NCBI RefSeq assembly: GCF_000333895.2 | Contig: NZ_ANFM02000006.1 | Span: 310,001 to 374,000, forward strand | Direction of reading: 5' to 3' | DNA from: Grimontia indica | GTDB lineage: Bacteria; Pseudomonadota; Gammaproteobacteria; Enterobacterales; Vibrionaceae | DNA: 64,000 nucleotides | Shown here: in pieces, positions 57,706-64,000 of the stretch | Layout: each line of letters opens with the position of its first letter | How positions within the stretch are numbered: position 1 is the stretch's first letter | Made by a program: the position numbers and the translations under genes | The notes under the pieces: generated by a model | Databases searched by the model: none | What the model was told of the DNA's origin: nothing | The model's input: the letters and a program-made list of their open reading frames with translations, nothing else

Positions 57706-59145
57706 TCAATCGCCCTTAAACACCAACGAATCCAACGAGCCCATGCCACTGTGAACACCGCCTTCTGTCACTTTGGAGGATTTGCTGCGGATGAGGTATC
57801 CCGCATAGCCACCATTATCGACCACCGGCTCTCCATTCAGGTGCACGGTGAACAAGCCGATTTCACTGATCAAATCATCCACCACATAGATTTCGCCTTT
57901 GCGCACCAAATGCGCCGGCTGAACTCTTGGCTTTGGGTGGAGACGACGCATCAATGCCCAGGCTTGGTATTCCTGTGGATCGAGCGTTTTTAGCTTGGCG
58001 ACAATGTCATCACCGAATACACAATGCCCGCCCCCTTCTCCCTGATTTTTCAGTACCCAGTCATCCACATCGCTTTCCGCCACAAGCTGCGCGCTGCTCT
58101 CGTCAACCGCGACCATCTCACCGAGGAAATGCTTCACGGTCTGCGCTTCTTCTTCCGTCAGCCCGAACTGCATCAAGGATTCTGCAGATGCTGAGGAAAG
58201 TAGCATTTGAACACGTTTGCTGGTCGCCAATTGCTGGCTAACCGTCGCGTTTACCGCCACATGGTGCTTTTCAATCATCACGCGGGTTTGGGACAACGCT
58301 TCACAGCAGGCGACATCAATGATGTCATGCGCCACATAGTCACTGAACTGATAACCCGCCCGCAGGTAAACGCAATCAATCGGGCCAATCCCATCTAACA
58401 ATAAGCGATGCCCTTTACCGGTAAACAGACCATCATAGAGTTCGCGGAAGGAGCGGCGCACAGTTCTTATGCCGCGGGCTTGCAGTGCATGTTCCAGTAA
58501 GTGTTGGTCATACACATTGTCTTCATGGTCTTGCACCACCATCAAAAAGGTTGGCCTTCCCTCGTCGCCAAAGTGCGATTTGATTGATTTGGTTGCCGTC
58601 GCGACGCCGTCTGCCAGCCCTTCCAAAGCGCGGTTTTCCACCAACTCACCGTGTTTCTCAGCCGCCCATTCTTCGTAAGGCGCGGGCCATTGAACCGTCA
58701 GATAATCATGCAATTCATGGATTCGCTGACCAAATGGCCCCATACCCGCTGCGATACCATTGAACTCCACCAGCTTCGGACCCAGTTCTGCGTCATCCAT
58801 AAAATCACTACGCATCATGAGCAGCGGTACCCTTCGGGCTGGCTCATCACCTTGGTGAATTTGCTGATGCATTTTTAATAGTGCACGGAAAAAGATATTG
58901 CCCGTCGTAATAGGCGAAATCGCGTGATGAAGAAAATGCGAATCTTCCGACACCGCATGCACCAGTTTGCCCAGCAAGTGAACGGAGGAGGTCAGGTGCT
59001 CATAGCGGGATTGATCAATAGCCGTCGGCGTAAGGGTAAATGCAGGATGCCTTGCAGAATCCGCAGTTTGTTTGAGTGCCATTCCATGGGTTAAGGCCCA
59101 TTCAACCGCTTCATCTTTCGCTTTTTCAGTATTTCGGTATGCCAT
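57706..59145 (-). CDS. Eukaryotic-type glutathione synthetase
   Basis: The 479-residue protein follows the eukaryotic glutathione synthetase family, not bacterial GshB: RSDFMDD and KLVEFNGIAAGMGPFGQRIH, then VYLRAGYQFSDYV, NATVSQQLATSKRVQMLLSS, WVLKNQGEGGGHCVFGDDIV (the glycine-rich ATP loop, usually KPQREGGG), LISEIGLFTVHLNG and AGYLIRSKSSKVTEGGVHSG at the end (usually LLRTK and DGGVAAG). It joins glycine to gamma-glutamylcysteine with ATP. The start at 59145 is an ATG; an upstream TTG at 59166 is in frame. Single gene. It may replace or add to GshB. Confidence 0.88.
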   Translation of the reverse strand: MAYRNTEKAKDEAVEWALTHGMALKQTADSARHPAFTLTPTAIDQSRYEHLTSSVHLLGKLVHAVSEDSHFLHHAISPITTGNIFFRALLKMHQQIHQGDEPARRVPLLMMRSDFMDDAELGPKLVEFNGIAAGMGPFGQRIHELHDYLTVQWPAPYEEWAAEKHGELVENRALEGLADGVATATKSIKSHFGDEGRPTFLMVVQDHEDNVYDQHLLEHALQARGIRTVRRSFRELYDGLFTGKGHRLLLDGIGPIDCVYLRAGYQFSDYVAHDIIDVACCEALSQTRVMIEKHHVAVNATVSQQLATSKRVQMLLSSASAESLMQFGLTEEEAQTVKHFLGEMVAVDESSAQLVAESDVDDWVLKNQGEGGGHCVFGDDIVAKLKTLDPQEYQAWALMRRLHPKPRVQPAHLVRKGEIYVVDDLISEIGLFTVHLNGEPVVDNGGYAGYLIRSKSSKVTEGGVHSGMGSLDSLVFKGD

Positions 59146-59470
59146 GATTTCGCCCCGGCTTATCAATGCGCCGCGCAGAACTGGCGGCTATTACCCCGTT
59201 ATTTGTTCCACCAACGCATAATTCAAGGCCTCAGATTTCGCTCCCTGTTCAAGTGCATGAAATCTAGGCAAGTGTTTCATACTCGCAAGTCGCTTTATCT
59301 TTTCCTTTGCGTTTTTCCATAGTCGATCTGTCACCACTTTATCCCTTATGTGGCACGTTATAGTCGTGTATATGCCTTCTTGGGCGCTCAACACAAACTT
59401 CGTATACACCCCCAATTAGCCAGGGGCATCACCACTTAATAAGAACAATATCAACCACTGGAGATAAGCA
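59146..59470. other. Gap between divergent glutathione synthetase and PhoD-like genes
   Basis: About 325 bases. A 74-codon frame on the minus strand (59191-59415) lacks an ATG start and ribosome site and I do not accept it as a gene. The gap holds both promoters. Confidence 0.45.
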
Positions 59471-60877
59471 ATGACGTCAATCAACAAGCTTTCGGTCGGC
59501 CCCATTGTCGGTCACGTGGACGAAAGCTCGGCCCGTATATTTGGCCGTGCAGACCACCAGAAACTTGATAACGGACAGCCAAGGCGAGCCTTTGGTGTAG
59601 CGCGAATACGCAAAGCTGGCAGCAGCTTCCGCTCCCCTTCCATCTTCAAAATGAACCCAAACTTCGATATGACTGGGATAGCCGTCTTTCAGGACTTAGA
59701 GCCTGACACCAAATACATTTATCAGGTTGGCTGGTTCTTCTCTGATAAAGAACTCGATGAATTCAAAGCATCCACAAAGTGGGATTGGAAAGATGCAGAC
59801 CAAGGCGAATTCCAAACCGCCAGCAACGATATCCATGCGCCAAAACAATTTGTCTTCGGCTCATGCCGTTACCTATTGCGCCTCTTTGGTGGAAGTTGGT
59901 TTGATAATCGTGGTGACAAAACATTCCGATCGATTTTAAAGCAGATGGAAGATGGGGAATCGGTCGACAGATTTTTGATGGTCGGCGACCAAATCTACGC
60001 CGATGACCTGAACTTTATCAGCCCCGATGAATGTGTCGACCAGTACCTTGCGCGTTATCGAGATGCCTTCAGCCAAGAGCACATTCGAAAACTGATGAGC
60101 TCCGTCCCGACATACATGACGCTGGATGATCATGAAATTGAAGACAACTGGCCGAGCAAAGCCACTTCAAAAGACATGACGACAAAATACCCTGCTGCTA
60201 TCCACTCATACCAGATTTATCAGATGAGCCACAGTCCGCTGCTCTCCATTAAAAACGATGGAAAGCTGTCAGGCTCAACAGAGCGTTATTACTATGCCTT
60301 CCAGGACGGTTGCTGTGACTTCTTCGTGACAGACACACGCACTGAGCGGGATCCAGAAGATGAAGAGATGATCAGTGAAACGCAAATGGAGGCACTTCTA
60401 GCTTGGTTGGCGGATGACTCTGGTCGCGTAAAATTCGTCGCGACCTCTGTCCCTTTCTTCCCAGATTTAAAGAAAGAAAACGACGACAAGTGGAGCGCCT
60501 ACCGACAGCAACGCGACCAAATCATCAACTGCATTCGCGACAACAATGTGCAGAAAGTCGTTTTTCTGGCGGGTGATGTCCACTGCTCCATGTCTGCTGA
60601 GCTCAATATCGCCCAGCCTGGTGAACCACCATTAAACATCTATTCCATTATTTCTTCGGCCTTCTACTGGCCATATCCGCACATGAAACGGAGCAAGTTC
60701 AAACTCAAAGGCTCCGTTGCTTCTGCCACTGATGACAACGCCTATCCGTTGGGTACCGTTTCTGACGTATTTTCTGGCGATAACTTCACCAGAGTAAGCG
60801 TGACTCAGGAGCGCATCCAAATTCGGGTTTACGAGCGCAAAGGCGGTTTGAAAAGCACGATGGAATTTGATTTCTAA
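59471..60877 (+). CDS. PhoD-like phosphodiesterase/alkaline phosphatase
   Basis: The 468-residue protein has an N-terminal beta domain (about 1-120, GPIVGHVDESSARIFGRA and the EPDTKYIYQVGW strand) and a PhoD-like metallophosphatase domain: FVFGSCRY, MVGDQIYADD, MTLDDHEIEDNWP, FVTDTRTERDPEDE and FLAGDVHCSMSAE. No signal peptide is found, unlike secreted PhoD, so it is probably cytoplasmic or exported by another path. It would split phosphate esters with Ca and Fe. GGAGATAAGCA precedes the ATG. Single gene. Confidence 0.9.
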   Translation: MTSINKLSVGPIVGHVDESSARIFGRADHQKLDNGQPRRAFGVARIRKAGSSFRSPSIFKMNPNFDMTGIAVFQDLEPDTKYIYQVGWFFSDKELDEFKASTKWDWKDADQGEFQTASNDIHAPKQFVFGSCRYLLRLFGGSWFDNRGDKTFRSILKQMEDGESVDRFLMVGDQIYADDLNFISPDECVDQYLARYRDAFSQEHIRKLMSSVPTYMTLDDHEIEDNWPSKATSKDMTTKYPAAIHSYQIYQMSHSPLLSIKNDGKLSGSTERYYYAFQDGCCDFFVTDTRTERDPEDEEMISETQMEALLAWLADDSGRVKFVATSVPFFPDLKKENDDKWSAYRQQRDQIINCIRDNNVQKVVFLAGDVHCSMSAELNIAQPGEPPLNIYSIISSAFYWPYPHMKRSKFKLKGSVASATDDNAYPLGTVSDVFSGDNFTRVSVTQERIQIRVYERKGGLKSTMEFDF

Positions 60878-60913
60878 TTACCACTAAAACGCTTGGCTCG
60901 AATCACTCTGATT

Positions 60914-60945
60914 AACCACAAGGGATAATATTGTCCCTTGTGGTT
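60914..60945. terminator. Inverted repeat between convergent genes
   Basis: AACCACAAGGGA and TCCCTTGTGGTT pair perfectly over 12 bases with an 8-base loop. U tracts are weak; it probably ends both messages. Confidence 0.7.
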
Positions 60946-60968
60946 ATTAAGCCAACGTCCGAAGCCAA

Positions 60969-61862
60969 TCAGCAGGTCTGTGCTTTCCGCCCCCACTGGA
61001 ACGGTCGAATATTTCGGTTCATTGCAAAACCCGCGAAGAGAATGGCTACCATGCCGAGCGTCATCAGTGGCGTGATGGCATTGCCATAAACCAGATAATC
61101 CACCATCACTGTTGCTACCGGGTAAACATAGGCCAGCACTGCAATCATTGGGGTTTCCAGCTTCTGGAATGCGCCATAAAGCAAAATGTACATCACTGCC
61201 GTCTGCAAGAATCCCAGCGCCAGTAACCAATACCAATGATCACCTGCTGCTGGCACTTCCTGAACGGGTGCGAAAGTCGCCATCATCAATGTGCCGAGCG
61301 CCAAGTGCACGGTCGCAATCAAGTGCGGTTTGATGTGGCTCAACCGACGGGTGATCAGGGTGGTTATCGCATACAACACGGCAGCTACCATGGCACTGCC
61401 AATCCCCCAGAGCAGGTTTTCGCTCCAACCGCTGGAGAACGGATCCACAATCATCAGCACGCCAGAAAACGCCACCAGCACCCAAAACCAGTTGTGCGCC
61501 TCAAACCGCTCACGCAAAAACAACGCCGCAATCAACAACACAAAAATGGGTTGAGTGTGATAAGCCACCGTCGTTACCCCAATCGGCGCGAAGCTGAAAG
61601 AGGTAAACAGAAAACACCAGTTCAGCACCAGCGTTACGCCACCTGCCAGCATCAGCAGCCACTCTTTCCCCGTGACCTTCGAAGCATTCAGATAGCCGCG
61701 CATCCATGCGTAAAAGCCGAGAAACATGAATCCAAACAGGCAGCGATAAAACACCGCATTGAGCGCTGATTGCCCCGATTCATACACAAACACGCCGATG
61801 GTGCTCGAAAGCATCATCGCCAGAATCATTTCTACTTTACCGATAGTATTTGGCTGCATCAT
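60969..61862 (-). CDS. EamA/DMT-superfamily transporter
   Basis: The 297-residue protein has ten membrane segments in two EamA halves: IGKVEMILAMMLSSTIGVFV and FYRCLFGFMFLGFYAW in the first, GIGSAMVAAVLYAITTLITR and TPMIAVLAYVYPVATVMVDYLVYG in the second. Such proteins export amino acids or other metabolites. A LysR gene is divergent from it with about 140 bases between starts and is likely its regulator. Confidence 0.92.
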   Translation of the reverse strand: MMQPNTIGKVEMILAMMLSSTIGVFVYESGQSALNAVFYRCLFGFMFLGFYAWMRGYLNASKVTGKEWLLMLAGGVTLVLNWCFLFTSFSFAPIGVTTVAYHTQPIFVLLIAALFLRERFEAHNWFWVLVAFSGVLMIVDPFSSGWSENLLWGIGSAMVAAVLYAITTLITRRLSHIKPHLIATVHLALGTLMMATFAPVQEVPAAGDHWYWLLALGFLQTAVMYILLYGAFQKLETPMIAVLAYVYPVATVMVDYLVYGNAITPLMTLGMVAILFAGFAMNRNIRPFQWGRKAQTC

Positions 61863-62004
61863 TTCGTCTCCTTGTGCTCGCTTCGCCTGTGTGCGAGCAT
61901 CATGAAGACGTTAACGGCAATGTACCTTTCGCGATATTTATCATAGTTAACGGGCATTAAGCGCAGCTAAACACCTGCTATCGCAAAGGAGGATGAGGAA
62001 GAAA

Positions 62005-62931
62005 ATGGACGAGAGCAAGTTTCAGGATATTCCACCGATGAACGCCATGGTGTCGTTTGATGCGGTAATAAAAAGCGGCACCATTGCCGGTGCAGCGCAG
62101 ATGCTTAACCTCACCTCTTCGGCTGTCAGCCAGCGAATCAAACAACTGGAATCCTGGTTTCGCGCACCATTGTTTCATCGCAACGGAGGCAAACTGGAAC
62201 TGACCGAGATAGGCCGCCAACTTGCTGCCTCGAGCACCACCGCCTTCGACCAACTGCTCGCCACCACTCACCAGATTCGTTCTGCCGCCGCCAGCAGTGA
62301 AATCACCGTGAGTGCTATTTCATCCTTCGCCTATTTACGATTGATGGAAGCCCTACCCGACTTCTACGCTGCCTGCCCAGACCTCAGCCTGACGCTGGAT
62401 GCCAACAACAGCAAAGTCGACTTCCGTGCACAATCCCTCGACCTCGCGATTCGCTATACCTATCAGCCTTACGATGAAGGCTTAGTGTTCGAGAAGATTG
62501 CCGACGAAGAGATCTTCCCCTGCGCCAGCCCAGAATTGTTAGAGCGTGTACAAAGCGACGATTTAAAAACCCTGCTCGACCACTCCGCCATGATTATCGA
62601 TTCCAGCCCGCAACTGGTGAACGTCCAACCTGGCTGGCAGCAATGGCTCAGTAAATTCGAAGACTTCGATGTGGAAGGCTACAAAAGCCTGAGATTCAAC
62701 GAATACCAATACGCACAGAAGACAGCCATTGAAGGACACGGCGTGTTGTTCGCCCGCAGCGTGTTAGCAGAGTACGCCATTGCCAGCGGAGAGTTGATAA
62801 GAATCGGCGAACACTCCATGCCTTCTGCTTCCAGCTACTATTTAGTATCGAGAAAAGACGTGCCGCTAAAACCACCTGCGCGCGAGTTCGCCAAATGGTT
62901 CAGGGAGTGGTTTGAGATGAAGGAAGCCTGA
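62005..62931 (+). CDS. LysR-family regulator (GcvA-like)
   Basis: The 308-residue protein has the LysR helix-turn-helix (AMVSFDAVIKSGTIAGAAQMLNLTSSAVSQRIKQLESWF) and the GcvA-like effector domain (ITVSAISSFAYLRLMEALPDF, then LDLAIRYTYQPYDEGLVFEKIADEEIFP). It is divergent from the DMT transporter gene, which it probably controls. The start at 62005 has GAGGAAGAAA five bases before; an ATG at 61993 is in frame but has no spacer from AAAGGAGG. Confidence 0.92.
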   Translation: MDESKFQDIPPMNAMVSFDAVIKSGTIAGAAQMLNLTSSAVSQRIKQLESWFRAPLFHRNGGKLELTEIGRQLAASSTTAFDQLLATTHQIRSAAASSEITVSAISSFAYLRLMEALPDFYAACPDLSLTLDANNSKVDFRAQSLDLAIRYTYQPYDEGLVFEKIADEEIFPCASPELLERVQSDDLKTLLDHSAMIIDSSPQLVNVQPGWQQWLSKFEDFDVEGYKSLRFNEYQYAQKTAIEGHGVLFARSVLAEYAIASGELIRIGEHSMPSASSYYLVSRKDVPLKPPAREFAKWFREWFEMKEA

Positions 62932-62957
62932 AACTTCGCAAATATGTCCACTCAACC

Positions 62958-62977
62958 AGCCGCAAGATGATGCGGCT
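62958..62977 (+). terminator. Short hairpin after the LysR gene
   Basis: AGCCGCA and TGCGGCT pair over seven bases with a 6-base loop. There is no U tract. Confidence 0.45.
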
Positions 62978-63015
62978 CGTAGTTTAACTCGCTAGTAAGT
63001 GATTCTTTTTTCAGC

Positions 63016-63056
63016 AAAACCCATATTGGTGAGACCACATACAATATAGGTTTTTT
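63016..63056 (+). promoter_or_regulatory. Terminator-like hairpin directly before the start of the next gene
   Basis: AAAACC-ATATTG (63016-63028) pairs with CAATAT-GGTTTT (63042-63054), with one mismatch and a 13-base loop, and ends in six T just four bases before an ATG. The only Shine-Dalgarno-like bases (TAGG) lie in the 3' arm. It could be an attenuator or a translation switch. Confidence 0.6.
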
Positions 63057-63059
63057 ATT

Positions 63060-63662
63060 ATGAATCTCATCAACAACAAGCGCTTTTTAAACGGCGCTAT
63101 CCTTCTCACGACGTTACTCTTTGCGGTATTAGTGGCACCACTCGCTCAAGCCGCAGATGGCATTAAGGGCAAGAACCTGCTTGATGTTGCGAATTGGAAA
63201 GCGGCGACAGACAGTTTTGGCTCCAGTTTCCGAGCGGCGGATCCTCTGATTCAAGATGGTGAGATTCAAGTCGAGTTCACCTTGTCGGCCAAACAGGAAG
63301 GGAAAAACTGGCCGTTCGTGGAATTGATTTGCGCGACAGATACTGCGCTTTCTGGCGTGTCGGTGGTAGAAATTACTTACCGCTCAGAATCAGATGTTTC
63401 TGTGAAATTCTCTCAGTCTGACTTTGGTTCAAGTGGCGACGGTTCCTATGCGCACTATCAAACCGTTATCCCAGCTTCTGATCAATGGACGACGGTTCAA
63501 CTGAACGCCGATGACTTCCAACAACCTAGCTGGGCGCCAGAAAGCACCAAGAAAATTGCGCTAAACCTGGATAACGTTCAAGACATCTATCTCTCGCCGA
63601 GACTGAACTTTAAAACCGGTGAAACCAGCAACATCTGGATTAAGAGTCTTCGCGTACTTTAA
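63060..63662 (+). CDS. Secreted jelly-roll/carbohydrate-binding-like protein
   Basis: The 200-residue precursor has a signal peptide (about 1-31, cleavage at AQA). The mature part of about 170 residues is rich in strands and resembles a galactose-binding-type jelly roll: ELICATDTALSGVSVVEITY, SVKFSQSDFGSSGDGSYAHY, WTTVQLNADDFQQPSW and IYLSPRLNFKTGETSNIWIK. Similar modules sit on secreted glycan-active enzymes, but here it stands alone. Its start has no free ribosome site, because of the hairpin just before it. Confidence 0.7.
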   Translation: MNLINNKRFLNGAILLTTLLFAVLVAPLAQAADGIKGKNLLDVANWKAATDSFGSSFRAADPLIQDGEIQVEFTLSAKQEGKNWPFVELICATDTALSGVSVVEITYRSESDVSVKFSQSDFGSSGDGSYAHYQTVIPASDQWTTVQLNADDFQQPSWAPESTKKIALNLDNVQDIYLSPRLNFKTGETSNIWIKSLRVL

Positions 63663-63704
63663 TCGCCGGGCATTATCCGCCAAGAGCTAACAACTCCGAA
63701 CCCC

Positions 63705-63745
63705 AAGCGCTGCTCATTCGTTTCTACACGGGCAGCGTTTTTGTT
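63705..63745 (+). terminator. Terminator after the secreted protein gene
   Basis: AAGCGCTGC and GCAGCGTTT pair over nine bases (one G-T) with a large loop, followed by TTGTTTT. Confidence 0.6.
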
Positions 63746-63749
63746 TTCA

Positions 63750-63983
63750 TCAGATCAGTGGAATCCAGGAACTTAAATCCTTACTCGTATGCCCTCGATA
63801 TTCATCTGGTCTGTTAATAGCGCGATAGTTGGAGTGGAAACTGATAGACGCAGGAATGATGGCGAAGCTGACCAGCCACAACACCAGATCATCCGAAGAC
63901 AGGAAAAGGCAAAACCCTAGAGACAACAACGCCATTAAGAACATCCCTACGTCACACCACATCAAGAATTTCTTCATTTTCAT
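63750..63983 (-). CDS. Small membrane protein, 77 aa
   Basis: The product has two membrane segments (about 5-28 and 30-49) and a polar end (YRAINRPDEYRGHTSKD). No family is recognised. ATG codons at 63983 and 63977 are both possible. It is convergent with the secreted protein gene; its upstream region is at the window edge. Confidence 0.6.
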   Translation of the reverse strand: MKMKKFLMWCDVGMFLMALLSLGFCLFLSSDDLVLWLVSFAIIPASISFHSNYRAINRPDEYRGHTSKDLSSWIPLI

Positions 63984-64000
63984 GAATTGCGTCCAGTCAT

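Noticed and set aside
59191-59415. 74-codon frame on the minus strand next to glutathione synthetase
   Set aside because: It begins with TTG or GTG, has no ribosome site and its translation resembles no protein I know.

Overview
This 64-kb window looks like a chromosomal segment of a marine gammaproteobacterium of the Vibrionaceae, perhaps near Grimontia, Enterovibrio or Photobacterium. The reasons are intermediate GC with AT-rich gaps, a chromosomal catB very close to the Vibrio type, a Vibrio-style intergenic inverted repeat (about 48.33-48.59 kb), a chitinase, RTX proteins and many one-gene transcription units separated by strong hairpin terminators. The family placement is an inference from gene content. 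No rRNA, tRNA, CRISPR, integrase or prophage was seen.

Left part (0-10.8 kb): an incomplete Crp/Fnr regulator with a decayed TetR gene beside it, a GNAT enzyme, a 446-residue RTX repeat protein, a flavin reductase-like protein, an exported nitrobindin-like protein, a PLP enzyme of the D-cysteine desulfhydrase/ACC deaminase family, a zinc-ribbon protein, an Lrp regulator divergent from a nucleoside-recognition (Gate) membrane protein, a c-type cytochrome, a redoxin with a perfect palindromic operator, and catB.

Phosphonate region (10.8-22.3 kb, minus strand): a complete C-P lyase locus in the order phnC-D-E, phnF, phnG-H-I-J-K-L-M-N, a hexapeptide acyltransferase, phnP. The same quasi-palindrome (TTRTCTAGAYAA core) lies once upstream of phnF and twice upstream of phnC, and is probably the PhnF operator. 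A hairpin with a U tract between phnD and phnE probably makes the binding protein more abundant than the rest.

Middle (22.3-38.5 kb): a cytochrome b561-like protein, a modular GH18 chitinase, an orphan TRAP binding protein, a PTS EIIC-like sensor fused to a c-di-GMP EAL phosphodiesterase, an exported LPX-type leucine-rich-repeat protein, a PilZ protein, a 100-bp MITE, a YaeR-type VOC protein, dgt, and a TetR-controlled RND efflux pair with two operators. Chitinase, EIIC-EAL and PilZ suggest a link from sugar sensing to c-di-GMP, but this is a hypothesis.

Right part (38.5-64 kb): two very small membrane proteins lie in the gaps on either side of the dgt/RND block. Then come an AAA ATPase, a VOC/GST pair with a divergent LysR, the glycolate oxidase genes glcDEF, an AraC regulator with a coupled small membrane protein, a GlcG/HbpS-like exported protein, a two-component system, a short CDF transporter, LysR plus an M14 metallopeptidase-like enzyme, PsiE, a GNAT enzyme, a modular 777-residue RTX protein, a eukaryotic-type glutathione synthetase, a PhoD-like phosphatase, a DMT transporter with a nearby LysR, and a secreted jelly-roll-like protein whose start lies directly behind a terminator-like hairpin. 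Most functions here are independent of one another. The clear multi-gene units are phn, the RND pair, glcDEF, VOC-GST, the two-component pair and AraC plus its small partner.
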